Source: Amorphophallus konjac (lineage: Eukaryota; Streptophyta; Magnoliopsida; Alismatales; Araceae). Taken from it: 64,000 bases of DNA. The position numbers and the translations under genes are program-made. Of the stretch, positions 13,434-26,018 are shown one piece after another; position 1 is the stretch's first letter, and each line of letters opens with the position of its first letter. The stretch lies in assembly GCA_022559845.1 (NCBI GenBank), contig CM040127.1, positions 37,720,708 to 37,784,707 on the forward strand. The letters are read 5' to 3'. Under the pieces are notes generated by a model. It saw only the letters and a list, made by a program, of their open reading frames with translations, did no database searches and was not told where the DNA came from.

Positions 13434-13817
13434 GATTAAACGGCCATAGCGGGAAATGACTCTCCGCGATCTCGGGGGATGGAAAAAGTGCAGAATTTAA
13501 GTGACAGAAATTTAAACGGCCATTGCAGGAAATGACTCGCCGCGACCTCAAGAATATAACAGATATAAGAATAACACAAAATATTAGTGACAGAAATTTA
13601 AACGGCCATTGCGAAAAATGACTCGCCGCGGCCTCGAGAATATAACAGATATAAGAATAACACAGAATATTAGTGACAAAATTTTAAACGGCCATTGCGG
13701 GAAATGACTCGCTGCGGCCTCGAGAATATAGCAGATATAAGAACAGTACTGAATATAAGTGACGGAAATTTAAACGGCCATTGCGGAAAATGACTCTCCG
13801 CGGCCTCGAGAATATGA
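13434..13817. repeat. 86-bp tandem repeats in the L1 LTR
   Basis: About 4.5 copies of a unit near 86 bp: TTTAAACGGCCATTGC, GGAAATGACTCGCCGCG, CTCGAGAATATAACAG, ATATAAGAATAACAC, TATTAGTGAC. Units start at about 13434 (divergent), 13501, 13586, 13672 and 13759 (partial). Confidence 0.85.
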
Positions 13818-14616
13818 TGTGATTGCCAGGGGCCGGAGACCCCAAAATAAAGGAAGTGATCACGCCTACCTCAAAAGCGGGAGATGGCGGGTTGCTTCTT
13901 CCTCTCCCTTCGGCCGATCGATGGAGAGGGCTTTCCTTGGTTACCCTTGCAAAAGAAGAAACAGACAAATAACATGTGGATCAGAATAGATGGCAGTGTA
14001 GTATTAGTCCCTTGATGAAGAATAATGAAATCGTGGCAAGACACACACCTGGTTGGTGTTATTTTTAAACCCCTCTCAGACACGAGTAGGAGGAAAATGC
14101 TATGATGAATGGGGGATCATGCAAATGTGCATAAAAATAGATCTTCCTTATGAAAGGAGATGACGGATAACGGGATGATGCATGTGATGAAAATGACAAA
14201 AGAGAAGGGGAGAGAATGGCTTATTGAAGGTGCCGATGGCGGGATATGGCGGAGCTTCTGCAGCGTGGGGACGACGTGGAAGCAGAACGGATGGAGCTAG
14301 CCTTCCTCTCGAGAGCGCGGGTACCCGAGAAGCCGGCAAAACCTCCCCCTGTAAAAGACCCACGGGTTAGAAATGGGATCTGGCAGAGTCTCTCCTTCCT
14401 CTGTCAGATCTGAAGCCCCTTCCCTTCGAGGGAGGGGGTCCTCTATTTATAGAGGGGAGGCGGCTTGAGGCGTCCAGGGACCTGGGCGCCTCAAGATGGG
14501 GGCGTCCAGGACCCTGGACGCCTCCATCAACACATTAAATATTTTTTATTTTTTGATTTTTAATATTTTTATGAAGGCATCCAGGAGACTGGACACCTCA
14601 ATGTTGAGGCGTCCGG
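13818..14616 (-). repeat. L1 LTR, first segment (left of L2)
   Basis: It resembles the L2 LTR in order: GTGAT(T/C)GCCAG, a CTACCTCAAA-GCGGGAGA block, a GGCCGATCGATGGAGAG block, TTACCCTTGCAAAA and an ACACCT..TTGGTGTT block. It ends in palindrome-like GGCGTCCAGG(N)CCTGGACGCC repeats at 14471-14616. The last five bases, TCCGG, are duplicated after L2 at 29930-29934. Confidence 0.7.
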
Positions 14617-16862
14617 TGTAGATTCTAAGAAATCCACTTAGAACAATTAAAAGAATAAAAATAAGCATGCACGAGGTGCTAATAAGGAGAGTGATCGCCA
14701 GAGATGCGAGGGCCTCAAAGGATATAAACAATAACAATCAAGGGAGGGATCACGAATATAAATACCTCAAATGCGGGGAGATTGTGAGTGCTCCTTTCTC
14801 TTCCGATCGGCCGGCCGATGAAGAGAGTTTTCCTTGATTGATTACCCTTGCAAAAATCAAAGACAACAACCAATAAAGAATATGGATTAGAACCAAGGTG
14901 AGTGTAGCATCAAATTCATAATAAAGATGAGCATGAAAATCATGTATGAGAACACACCTTATTGGGTGTTGGCCCTTTAAACCCCGATGCAAAAGGGTAT
15001 GGGAGATATGATGAATGATATGTAAATAGGTGTGAGTGCAAAGTGTTGCACTGTGAGGAGGTTCTCAAACGTGGTTGAGAAAGTAGAGATGAATATATGA
15101 GATGTGTGCATGCTACTAATGCAGTTAAAAGGAAGAAAAAATATATAAAAGAGAAACTAGGAGGAGTAAGAAAATCCTGGGGGTTTTTCTCTGTTGATGG
15201 CTTTAGATCTTCAGTCGAGAGAAGCCTCCGAACGATAAAGCTTTAGATGCAAAGAGACTTCTCCTTAAGTCGACGTTCGGGCAGCGTCTCCCTGTAAAAA
15301 AAAGAAATCTCCTCCTCCTTGAATGAGAGCCGCAGGGTTCTATTTTATAGGGCACAAACCACAAATTCGGTGGGATTAGAACGGGCAATAATCAACTACG
15401 GCAAGGACTCTACTTCCTTAATCCAACAGGGTGATCAAAACAGACAGGGAACTCTTCAGGAAAGGTTCTTTCGAATAGGACACGGAAGGGTAAAAGACGA
15501 CTCTCAGACGGGCGTTAATTGAAATTAACGACCTACCTTGAGGCGTTAATTCATGGATTTAATTTTAGTAATAAAATCTTCCTTATTTAAAAATGATGAA
15601 GAGACGCCTGAAGGATAGACGTTAATTATCAACGTCCTTTAGATAAAATTCCAGAAAATGACGCCTCCACTGATAGGCGTCCATTGCAAAAGGGGCGTCC
15701 TTGAGCAAGCCGTTAATTCTTAAAGACGCCCTTGCTCAAGGCGTGAATTAAAAAAAGGACGACTTTCATAGGGGCGTTATTTCTGTTTTTGTGGGTGGCA
15801 GAGACGGTGGGAAATAGAGACAGAAGACAGAATGTATAGACTTTAGCATTGTGAAAGGATGGATGTGTAGACTTAGGAAGTGAAGGAAGGATGTATAGAC
15901 TTAGGACGCATGGAAGGCAATGTATAGACTTCGTGGCTGTGAAGGCAATGTATAGACTCTGGCTGGATAAAGGAAGAGGATGTATGGACTTTGGCGGAGC
16001 AGGATGTATGGACTTGGCTTGTGAGAAGGTGGAGAATGTATAGACTTAGGGGAAATGGATGTATAGACTTATGGGTGAATGAATGAAGAGGAGTGTACAG
16101 ACTTTATGAAGAAGGACGATGTATAGACTTTGGGAAGAATGGGTGATGTATACTTTGGGAAGAATGGGCGATGTATAGACTTTGGCTGGATGAATGTATG
16201 GACTTGGCTGTGAAGGGAAACAGGATGTATAGACTTCGTGAGTGGCTATATAGACTTAGTGGAAATGGATGTATAGACTTTATGAAGACGGTGGAACAGA
16301 GGATGAGTGTATAGACTTCATGAAGAATGAGACGGATGAAGAGACGGTGCAGGAAGAGAAGGAATGTATAGACTTTATGAAGACGGTGAACAGTAATGTA
16401 TGGACTTTAGGATGTGAGACGGAGGATTGTATAGACTTCATGAAGAATGAGACGGTGGGATAGACGGTGAGATGTATAGACTTCATGAAGAATGAGACGG
16501 TGGAATGCTTAGACTTTTGAAGAATGAGACGGATTGAATTTTGAGAATTGACGCCCACCCTTAAGTCACCATTTGATTAATCAACGCCTCTACTGGTAGT
16601 CGTCCATTTTTAAAAGAAACGCCTTTGGCCAAGCCGTTAATTAAAATGACACCCCCTCTCCTGCCGTTAATTCTTAAAAATAGAGAAAAATGCCCAGGAA
16701 ATCCAAAAAAATAGGAAAAAAATAGGAAAAGGGAGGAAAAGGGGAGAAATCCAAGAAAAGTGGGAAAAATCACTCAAACAAAGTTAATTTGAGGGTCAAA
16801 TTGGGGCATTGCGAGGCAATACGAGATGTACTCATAGTAACGTCAATTTTGGCGTGTCTACA
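14617..16862 (-). repeat. L2 3' LTR (element on minus strand)
   Basis: 2246 bp, same length as the other copy. It contains inverted repeats at 15500-15770 (for example CCTTGAGCAAG against CTTGCTCAAGG) and an array of a 12-bp motif at 15832-16515. Confidence 0.9.
15832..16515. repeat. Array of about 22 ATGTATAGACTT motifs, L2 left LTR
   Basis: The 12-mer ATGTATAGACTT, or a one- to two-base variant (ATGTATGGACTT, GTGTATAGACTT), recurs about 22 times at irregular spacing of 17-56 bp. The spacers are purine-rich and differ from one another. Confidence 0.9.
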
Positions 16863-18300
16863 GCTGCCCCGCCTTGGCGTCTGCTTTGCAAGGGAGCAGA
16901 GCAAACTGAAAAGTAGATGCCAAGGTGTGATGAGACACGCAATCAACATCACTTGATGAGAATTAAATCAAAAGCTCGAGATGAAGCAATCTCGGGAAAT
17001 TCAATGAAATCAACGATGTTTGGATAAAAGAGGGAGTGTGCACGCGGGCACGAAGGAGATAAAAGAAAATGATCAACTTCCAGTGCGGTGGAAGTACCCC
17101 AGGTCACAAACCTGTAGATTTCACCATTGGGGAGCGGTTACCAGCCAATGTGGACGTGCTGCAGCCAAGGTGGATCAAGGGAAAAGATTGAAATAAGAGG
17201 ATAGAAATCCAAACAAGGAACTTTCGAGAAAATGACCCAAAACAGCGGCAAGGAGAACTGAGGATTCCATTCAGCAATGAATATCTCATATCTTGAAAGA
17301 TTAAGAACAATTTGACTCTCAAAATCAGCTTATCAGAATGATTTTTCAATATTGATTCAAAGTCCTATATGAATGCATGCTGGGTTTAAAGGAAAAATTA
17401 AAACAAATGAAAATATAAGATAATCAAGGATAATATTGCTAAGCTGCCAAGACTGGGTCAAGAAACTGATTTCGCGAGCTGATACTAAGCCGGAGCCCGT
17501 TTATCCGCGCATCAACTTGTAAAAGGGAACCATCGTCCCCAGTCTTAGACGGCTCAACGGCCTATCCGTATGACTAAGACACCTCTGGAACCATCATTGT
17601 TTTTGATGAAGGGGAACTCAAATTCCAAATTTACCGAAGCCACAAGGTCCTTGATATAATCTAATAGCGTATGTAACATATAGTAAGAATGCATACAGGA
17701 AGATGGTGACAGCAATGAGCATGTGGGGAACTGAGAAAATGCAGCACATAATGTAGTCACCGTGGGACCTGAATGATGATGCCCAGACGGTGGGACCAAG
17801 GGCTTCTTCCTGCGCTCAAAAGTTCATTAGCCAAGATATGAAAGATAACAAGCAATGAATAAGGCATTTAAGCATAGCAAGCATAGCATGAATCAAAGTA
17901 TCAATAAGCAATCATAGACATCAAAACACTCAAAGCTTGGTGTGGATAGCATTCAAGCATGTATTAGTAAGGCGAAGCATATTTAGCATGAATATCATGA
18001 GTTAAATCATATCATTGCAAAGCATCATTGTTTGTTGTTTTGTCATGAAGATGACAATCTTGGCATGTGAGATTGAGATTGGATGATTAATGATCAAGTA
18101 ATGCCTAGTGGCAAAGTGATCAAGTGAAATCAGCAGGAGTTGATTAAAAGATTTTGGAAACGAACGATCAGAGTAATGCCTAGCAAATCATGAAGATGTG
18201 ATCATGATGAAAAAAGGTAGATGACAATAAATGGAGAGGACTCATCCTGTGCTCTTGGTCCTGTGAAAGTTGTTGTCCCTGCATAAGCACTATCCACAAA
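16863..18300 (-). other. L2 internal: conserved 3'-end block shared with L1
   Basis: It begins GCTGCCCCGCCTTGG. It then shares ordered blocks with 62692-63500 of L1: GATGCCAAGGTG(T/C)GATGAGACACGC-like, GGGGAGCGGTTACCAGCCAATG, CGTTTATCCGCGCATCAACT, GAAGGGGAACTCAAAT and CAAGGTCCTTGA. No long open frame spans these blocks, so they may be a cis-acting region or an eroded coding region. Confidence 0.5.
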
Positions 18301-18304
18301 ATAC

Positions 18305-18520
18305 AATGCATTTTTTTTGGATTTTGAATTATGTAAATTTTTATGGGTTTTGGAAAAGATATTATGGATTTTGGAAAATAAAATTTTTATGATTTTTTTT
18401 TTTGGAAAAATATTCACTTTTTTTTTGGATTTTGGTTAGAAAATAATCAATTTTTTTGGATTTTGGTTTAGACAATATTCAACAAAAAAATTTTGTTTTT
18501 GGATTTTGGTTTAGACTTTG
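18305..18520. repeat. TTTGGATTTTGG repeats
   Basis: About six copies of (T)nTTTGGATTTTGG separated by A/T-rich spacers; a low-complexity block of the L2 interior. Confidence 0.75.
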
Positions 18521-19735
18521 TTAATGCAGCATCAAAAGGTGTTTTTGAACAACTGGCTAGGGGTCCTTGTTCCTTCCCCTTTCGCTAAAATTGTCCAAAG
18601 CCGAGCGTGCATTGAAGGGTGGCGCCCTGTAACCGACTGCCCTTGATTAACGGTGCCCCTACCAAGGCCATACCCGAGAAACATTCGGTCTTAGAGGGAG
18701 AAAAGAAGAATAATTGAGGGTAAACTTTATGCAGGATGGGAGATGTCGGGACTTGAATTCCTTCCAAGGTATTTCCCCTCAAAGAGGTGGTCTGTTGCGC
18801 CGGGGCTTTGTGCCTTTGATTTTTAGACCCTTGACATGCATACGACCAGGGTTTTCCCTGCGGGGACTTTGCCACTCTTGTCATGCCATAATTCATACTT
18901 TTGCATTTATCAAAATTTTTGAATTTATTTTCATAATAGCCCTTTTGGCGAGATGTATATCATGAAATTCATATGAAAACTCATATTGATTTTGGGTCAA
19001 GACTGCCCCTATTTGAGACTCCTCTCGTATTGGGGATCACCGAAGTTGGTCATCTCATCCGTCAACCTCTTGCCCCTGCATGCGGCTGAGTAAAGAAAAG
19101 AAAAGACTTTCAGATATACTCATGGCATGGCCAAAGTAGCAACGGTGTTTTATCAAAGGAGCCGACTAAAGGACGCCGTGAAGTGTGTGCGGTGCCCAGC
19201 TAAGGGTTGCTCTTAACAAGCGGGGAGAGAATGTTGAATCCCCAGCGCGGGGTTCTTTTATCCAAAGTGCTGCATAGCAAGCCTAAAGACTCTTTTGACA
19301 ATGATTTAATTAAGATAAAGGTTTAAAACACCACTTTTAATCTTGTTAAGAAGCACTTCATTTTGAAAATCATGCGTGAAGCAATGAGGGAATGATATCA
19401 TAAAAATGCGTACTTACGCCAACATATTACCTTGCGATCTTTGTTGAAGCAGCTGCCATGAGAGGCGGGGTTGATCATCGCGGGATAGTCCTCTTAGGCA
19501 GATAAAAGGATTGGAAGCCAAGGTTTGAAGTGGCTTAACAAGAAGGAGTGGTGCCAAGACCAGACTCAGACGAATAAGGAGAAAAGGAAGAGAGGCAAGG
19601 GCTAGAACTCCCTTACTAAGGCGCGGAGACCCTGATCACATGAAAGGTCTACAGAAGAAGCGGAGAATTAAGAAGAGGAGTGAGGACTAAAGCCTCGGAA
19701 GCAGTGGGAGAAAGGGCAGATGCCCAAGGCAGTGA
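18521..19735. other. L2 internal, no gene recognised
   Basis: Mixed DNA with a G/C-richer part at 18540-18860. Short open frames on both strands show no recognisable family and no codon-like pattern. Confidence 0.5.
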
Positions 19736-20580
19736 ATGTGGAAGAAGTTGGGTCGGACCCAGGATCAGGAGGAATTAGAAGAAGAAATTGATAGATGGAA
19801 AGAGGCGGATCCGGAGAGTCTGGAGGCAGAGGAGGAGAATCATGAGCGGAAGAAGAATCTGGAGGCTCCGGTGGAGGATGTGATATCCTGGAGGAGCAGG
19901 AAGATGAAACGGAGGAAAGATGGAGGGTCGGGATGCCCCGAAAGAAGATAGAGAGAATAAGATGGAGAATCCGGGGGTTCCGGAGGGATAGAATTAGAAA
20001 GGGCGCGATCCCTTGGGAGGAAGGAAAGAGAGTCTGGCGGTTCTAGAGGGGGAAGATACCATGGGACGCAATGCCCAAAGAGAAGAGAAAGATCCGGGGA
20101 TTCTGGAGGAAGAAGACGGAAAGGGGCACGATGCCCGAGGGATAAAGAGCGGGGTGAAGGATCCGGAGGGTCTGGAGGAAGCAAATACCGAGGGACGCGA
20201 TGCCCTGGGAGAATCAGTAAGAAGCCCAGAAGATCCGGACTTGAGGGTGCGTAAGGGCGCGATGCCCAAAGAGCAAGATCCGGAGGTTCCAGAGGGGGAA
20301 GATACCATGGGACGCGATGCCCAAAGAGAAGAGAAAGATCCGAGGAATACGGATGCAAGAGCTAGAAAGGGGCGTGGTGCCCTGAGGGAAGATCGGAGGG
20401 GGCACAATGCCCGACGAGTGTAAGGGGACCTGGAGATCCCGAAGATAGGAAACGTGGGGGATTCGGAGATTCTAGAAGGCGGGGAAGATATGGGTTTGGA
20501 AACCCGGGAAGGAAAAAGTGCAAATGCATGTGGATGCAATGCAACGGATGCGATGGATGCATGGATGCAACAGAATGTAT
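19736..20580. repeat. Imperfect purine-rich repeats in L2
   Basis: Degenerate units of roughly 60-70 bp built from GATCCGGAGG, TCTGGAGGAAGA and GGCACGATGCCC, clearest at 19990-20420. The segment GGGGGAAGATACCATGGGAC recurs at about 20047 and 20296. Then come short GGATGCA repeats at about 20520-20580. All frames stay fairly open because of composition, so I do not call a gene. Confidence 0.7.
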
Positions 20581-20862
20581 GAGATGCAAATAATATGAAG
20601 AATATGAAGGGCAAGAGGATGAGATCCTCCTCCTTACCCTTGCAGTGGCCCATGAAGAAAATGTGAGAGACGAAAATATGGGTGGAATTGAATAGAAGGT
20701 GGATAAAATAGTGGAAGGCCCCTTAGCACCAAGATAACCGCCCCTCCATGGTAGTGAAAATGTATAGCCAATTGGCTCAATGGATAGAGCAAAAGCCCAT
20801 GATGAAGCTTCAAAGGTAAATGACAACTCCCTTAAAGAGTGAAAAGTAATAGTGTGAGAGAG

Positions 20863-22913
20863 TTAAAAAGTTGGGATAGGAAGCATTGTGTTGTCCAGGG
20901 ATTGTGACATATAGGGAGTGTTGAACAAAATGGTCATTCGCCCCTTGTATGGAAGAAAAGGTTCAAGATTTGAAAGTTGGAACAAGGGGTGCCCTGCCCG
21001 GCCCTTGGGCGGCATAGGCCTACATGGCATCAAAGCTTGACATTCTCTCTTAGTGAGCAGTGGCGGCGACTTGGCCTCTTCAATCATGCTCGGCACGACA
21101 ACCTGGATTGGCATCCGGCAAATAAACTCTTGCATCTTGAGTAGCTCGTCCGTGGCCAAATCCTTCTTGCCTGGCCCTTGATTATCTTTGGCACAAGTAC
21201 TTACAGAAGAACTCCAATTCCGAGTAGTAAAGGGAGGTGAAGCAGAGGTGGAAGGCTCCATGGATGGTGGGGATGTAATGGAAGGTGTTGGAGAAAGGAT
21301 GAGTGGAAGCGAAGGTTCAAACACGTCGAGCTTCTCCCTTTGTCCAAAAACAGTCGGGGTTGGCTCGAGTGCAAAAAGGGGTAGATCCTGCTTAGGACTA
21401 GCCACGGGTAAGGGTGATGGGTTAAGTGGTGGAATAGGAGTGGCTAGGTTATGGGTTAAAGGTATAATGGAGGGCCGAGGTGGCGGTAATGGGAGGTTAA
21501 TTGAGGAAGGTTCGGTGGTGGGTTTGCTGGAGGCCGGTGTTGTGGAGGTTGATGGCATAGTGGGAGGTATAAAAGAAGGGGGTTTAGTGCGGAGGAAATG
21601 CCGCATGTGGCGAACGGTGTTAGGGATAGAAGGTGACTCATGATGTGTCGGTGTGGGTGATCGAAGTATCGACCCATCATCGTAACACCAGTAAGTCTTA
21701 GAAACGGGACTTGGATTGGGGATGGTGGCTTCGTCCTGAGCAAGGGGTTCATCAAGTGGTAGCGAAGGGAGAGGGAAGCGAAGGAAACTCGGAAGGGGTG
21801 CTTGCAGAGCTTCGTCGTATGCCGCCTCAAATTCTTCAATCGCCGGTTCTTCATTAGCAGGTTCAAGTGGACACCGTAGTGAAGGCGTGTATGTGGGTGG
21901 TGGAATGTAATGGTATTGTGTATGTGGAGGTGGAAGGCCATATGCGTGAATTGGGTGAATGGGTGGAGGATGGACGGCGTCCACTTGAACGTTGAAACCC
22001 GCCGGCTCTTGCTTGCTCGCACTGTCGATGCTGTAGTCATCTCTCCTATCCTTCCAAGCTTGCTCCATCTTTGTAATGTCATTCAGAGCGGCGTGGAGGG
22101 GATTGACTGGAGTAGAAGGAGCGGGCCGTGGGCTCGTAACCCTCTTAAATTGTTCCTCCAACGAAGTGACTTTATCGAGAAGCGTTTGTTGGAGGGGTGT
22201 GACCTGAGTAACAGAGGGTTGGCAGGGCCTTGAAGGAGGGGCCGCATAAAAAGGCCGTGAAAGGGGATTAATGGGATGACCCATAGAAGAACCCGGATGG
22301 GCCGGGTTGCAAGGAATAAATGGGCCTTGGGGCCATGGTGGAGGAGGAATAGAAGGAGGCGGGTGACGGGCCACCCGAATAGGGGTAGGTGTGGACGAAG
22401 GAGGCGGGTATTGGACCACCCGAGGAGAAGTGTGAATAGGAGGAGATGGGTGATGGGCTACCCGGGTAGAATGTGAATAGAAGAGGGAAGTGGGTGATGG
22501 GCCACCCGCGTAGGATTGGAAGGAGGATGAGGGGAATGAGATGCACCCTCAACAACGGCCTTAAGGGCTTGGATTTGTTGAGGGGTGAGATGATCTAATG
22601 CATGCAAGATCTGGGAGACCTTCTCATCGTCGGGAGGAGATGGTCCCGTAGGAGTAGTGGCTCGCGATTGAGGCGAGGGACCATGAGATTGGATATTGCC
22701 CATGGGTGGGGCAAAACTGTGAAGATGAGGGCGTGGTCCCTTTAAAAGATTATGGTGAGAGTTGTGATGAATATGTTGAAATTGAGGGGAATAAGATGTG
22801 CTAGGTTGATCACCCTCATGAACATTAATTGAGTTAAACATGTTGACTTTCTTATCAAGGTAATCCAAACAATGCAATGTGCAATCAAAACAGTTCACAG
22901 AGATAGCAAACAA
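20863..22913 (-). pseudogene. L2 proline-rich gag-like ORF, one frameshift
   Basis: Two overlapping minus frames (22913-22458 and an in-phase extension through about 22450 to 20863) read as one protein of about 680 residues. A 1-nt loss near 22460 moves one TRVAHHP repeat out of frame. The N-terminal part has a helical stretch (DEKVSQILHALDHLTPQQIQAL). The middle is Pro/Ser/Thr-rich with short repeats such as RVxxxPPPSS, and a helix with TLLDKVTSLEEQFKRV follows. The C-terminal 90 residues are less biased (LLTKRECQALMPCRPMPP, LEPFLPYKGRMTIL). No CCHC knuckle or protease is seen. Position inside an element without pol suggests a structural gag-type protein, but this is inference. Confidence 0.5.
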
Positions 22914-24777
22914 GTTGGGATGGTTACCTTTGATTTCTTTTGTTTGATCCTTGGTGAGTTAAAGTGATTTTTAACAAAGTTGATGTGATCACTCAAGGTC
23001 TTGGACCTGATTTCAAATGCACTTCTCCAGTGCTGACTAGGTTGATTCTCACTACGAATGGGCCAACTAAAACCCGGAGACTTCAAAGGTACAACCTGCC
23101 CAAGCGTCCGTGAGGGAATCCACGGGTGCGGGGACTTACGGAGGTCTTAGAAAAGGAATTTCCGGTCCAAAGAGACGGAGTGCTCAATGGAGGGTCGTCC
23201 CAATCCCAAGAGAGGTGTGTGAGATCCTAGTGTAGAGAGAGGAGGTCTCCCAAACCAATGCAAAGATGAATGCAGCTGGCAGTATCAAGCAGATAACAAC
23301 ACAGAACAAAATGACGACCTGGGAAAGGTCGCTACATCAAGAAGCAACGTCTGAATGTCAGTCACTAATCACTGTGAATAGTGCAAGTAGAGTAAAAATA
23401 GCACCTTAAGGTGAGGCGCTACCTATAGAATGGACGCCCGGGAGCAGGGGCGTCAAATGGCAATAATCAACATGAATAAACCATGATAATAAAAATGACG
23501 CCTTACAGTAAGGCGCTACTCAAGTGAAAGATGCCTCTGACAGGGGCGTCCAAAGAAAATGACGCCTTGGTAAGAGGCGTTAATTCCTTCTGTCTCCAGA
23601 AATAGTCCAACGGCCAGAAATCTCAAATAGGGATAATACCAACAGTAAAACACTCACAATCGCAATATGGGAATCATGGCAATCAGCAACATGAAATGGG
23701 ATATAACATGCTCATCATTTTTTTAAGAGGTGGATAAATGGAATTTCTAAAAATCTATCAAACTAACCAATCACATAGGGAAAGTGCTACGTGGAGCACA
23801 AAGGGAGGTGCACCGTGGGTGCCAAAGGGGAGATGGCACATGTGGGTGCTGTGGACGCACTTTTTATCGATTTTGTTATTTTGTTCGTTTGTTGGATTAT
23901 TAAGTGCGTGGGCGTGCCAGTCACCGGAGTGACAATTTATTCGGGCTCCGAAGAGCCCATGGTGCGCTCGAGCTGACTTCATCAGACGATTGTGTGGTTC
24001 GTGTCAGGACCGAATCCCGTCGCGCCATGAAGGTCACGACGTCATTTACATCCCCCATACGAGGGAATACCCTTGATTAATTGCCGAAATTAGGGGCCCC
24101 GCGGCCGAAAAGAATAATACTAATTGTGCAAGAGAGATAAGGAAGGATCACACTGAGGGCCGTATTCAGACCACAAACCGTCGGTCATGTCGGCCACTCG
24201 TGGGCCTTTTCATGTTCGGACATGGGTCCGTGAGGTGAAACACAACGAGAAAACCGGGATGAATCCATTCAAATGTCTGCCGAGCACATGGCAATTTTAA
24301 TGATGATTCGGAAGGCGTCTGGAACAAGAAACAAATCCTGTCCACTTAAGATGTCAGCCCGAGGTTAGGTCAACGCCCGGCCATGTCGGGGTAACTCCCG
24401 AGACTCGGGCTTGACCCGAAAGGGCGGCATGGTTGTCCCTTTTGCCCCGGGTCACGGGGAGAGATGGGGGCTGCAACGTGGGCTCTGGCGTCTTTTTATC
24501 TGGGGTTTTCTTAGTTATATGTTCTGGAATTTCCAATCTGCTGTTTATTAGTTCTCTATGCGTTTGTTTCGGGTGACTTCTCTCCTTTTATTCATGAGTA
24601 CTCCCATTGTTATTATTTGTTTATTATTTATATTTATATAATTGTTTATTAGCCCACCCCGCCTCTTTTATTATGATTAACATTATACATTTGGAGTCCT
24701 TTTAATTAGCGTAATTTTCAATGATTTATTTGCCATTTGTTAGGGCCATTATTATGTTGCATATGCATATATGTGTA
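22914..24777. other. L2 internal leader region
   Basis: A short minus frame at 22895-23086 may belong to the gag-like ORF start. The rest is unrecognised. The stretch 23400-23600 has several GACGCC(T/C) and AGGCG(C/T) inverted motifs like those in the L2 LTR. Confidence 0.4.
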
Positions 24778-25265
24778 GCGTACCGGCGAAGGGGAACAGG
24801 GCATACCGCTGGAGGCCAGGGAGCGTGGCGGCGAAGGGAAACAGGGCGTACCGCTGAGGGCAGGAGGGTGTACCGCTGGAGGCCAAAAGAGCGTGCCGCT
24901 GGGGCTCAAGGGGGTGTACCGCTGAGGGCTAAAAGAGCGTGCCGCTGGAGCTCAAAGGGGGTGTACCGCTGAGGGCTGAAAGAGCGTGCCGCTGGGGCTC
25001 AAAGAGGGTGTACCGCTGAGGGCTAAAGGAGCGTACCGCTGGGCAATTGAGGGTGTACCGCTGGGAGCTTATTGAAGTGTACCGCTGAAGGGAGGTGGTT
25101 AGAGTGTGTCGCTGAAGGCTGCAACGGTGAAGACCAGAAAAGGCGTACCGGCGAAGGGGTGAAGTAATGGGAACATGCCGAAAAAAAGGGGGTTGGATGA
25201 GCAGGCCATTGGGGAAACGATTAGAATGCACCGCTGGAGGGCCAATCAGGGCACGGTGATGGAGG
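24778..25265. repeat. Minisatellite array 1 (GTGCCGCTG family)
   Basis: About 18 short units built on GTGTACCGCTGAGGGCTAAA and GCGTGCCGCTGGGGCTCAAA alternate to give a dimer near 46 bp. The core (G)TRCCGCTG(A/G)(A/G)G is shared with arrays 2 and 3. Confidence 0.9.
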
Positions 25266-25703
25266 TCCAGTCAATCTTCAATTTCTTTTTATCTTAAGGC
25301 TTTTCTTTTCTTCTTATTTGATTTGTACATAGTTTTATATAAACTTCTTCCCCTGCTTTGTTCTGTTCGGTCTCCCCGGCACCAGTCGGAAGTTCGAGTC
25401 GCCGGGCGGTTGATCAGTTCGGTTCAGTTTTCGTTGTGATGCCGGCAGTGGTTTGATTGGTTGGAAGGTTTTATTAATTATTCTGCTCGTTTGTTGCTTC
25501 CTTTTGCCTTACTTAAAGTTTTGTTATCTTCTCACAAAAAAATTCGGCAGCATCTACCCTTGACCCGGGGCGTAAGGAAGGTAAAGGGAACGCACCCACA
25601 TGGAGTGGTGGAACCCGACAACTGGAGGTGGGCCCCCAGGGGAGCAACACCTTTATAGAACCTCGAAAAACGTGAAGAAAGGGGCTCGGAGGCGAGGCCA
25701 AGG
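25266..25703. other. Spacer between minisatellite arrays 1 and 2
   Basis: T-rich then GC-rich DNA with no gene or repeat that I can support. Confidence 0.5.
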
Positions 25704-26018
25704 AGTGTGTCGCTGAGGGCCTGAAGAGGGTGTGCCGCTGAGGGCTAAAAGGGCGTACCACTGAGGGCCAACGGGTGTGCCGCTGAGGGCCAGTGGGGTG
25801 TACCGGCCAAGGGGCGACTGGGTGTGCCGGCGAGGGTCAAATAGCATGTGTACCGGCCAAGGGAGCCAAAGGTGTGTCGGCTAGTGGCTAAATGGGAGGT
25901 GTGCCGTTGAAGGCCAAAGGAGGTGTGCCGGCCAAGGTTAGAGGTGTGTGCCTCTAAGGGCCAAAACTGATGTGCCTGCCAGGGGCCGGAGAGGTGCATC
26001 GCTGGAGAGTCAAAGGGG
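25704..26018. repeat. Minisatellite array 2 (GTGCCGCTG family)
   Basis: About 10 units of 25-35 bp, more diverged than array 1, with GTGTGCCG(C/G)(T/C)(G/A)AGGGCCAA cores. Confidence 0.85.

Noticed and set aside
15832..16515. Regularly interspersed short repeats resembling a CRISPR array
   Set aside because: The repeats are 12 bp with variable 5-44 bp spacers, lie in a plant LTR, and are duplicated with their spacers in the partner LTR.
19994..20653. 219-codon minus-strand ORF in L2
   Set aside because: It covers imperfect purine-rich repeats; composition is Ser/Pro-biased as expected from antisense GA repeats, and other frames are open too.
20764..20830. tRNA-like stretch (GGCTCAATGGATAGAGCA, D-arm like)
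   Set aside because: No GGTTCGAATCC-type T-arm and no pairing acceptor ends follow.
21188..21643. 151-codon + strand ORF
   Set aside because: It is antisense to the longer proline-rich frame and Gly/Val/Glu-biased as a mirror of it.
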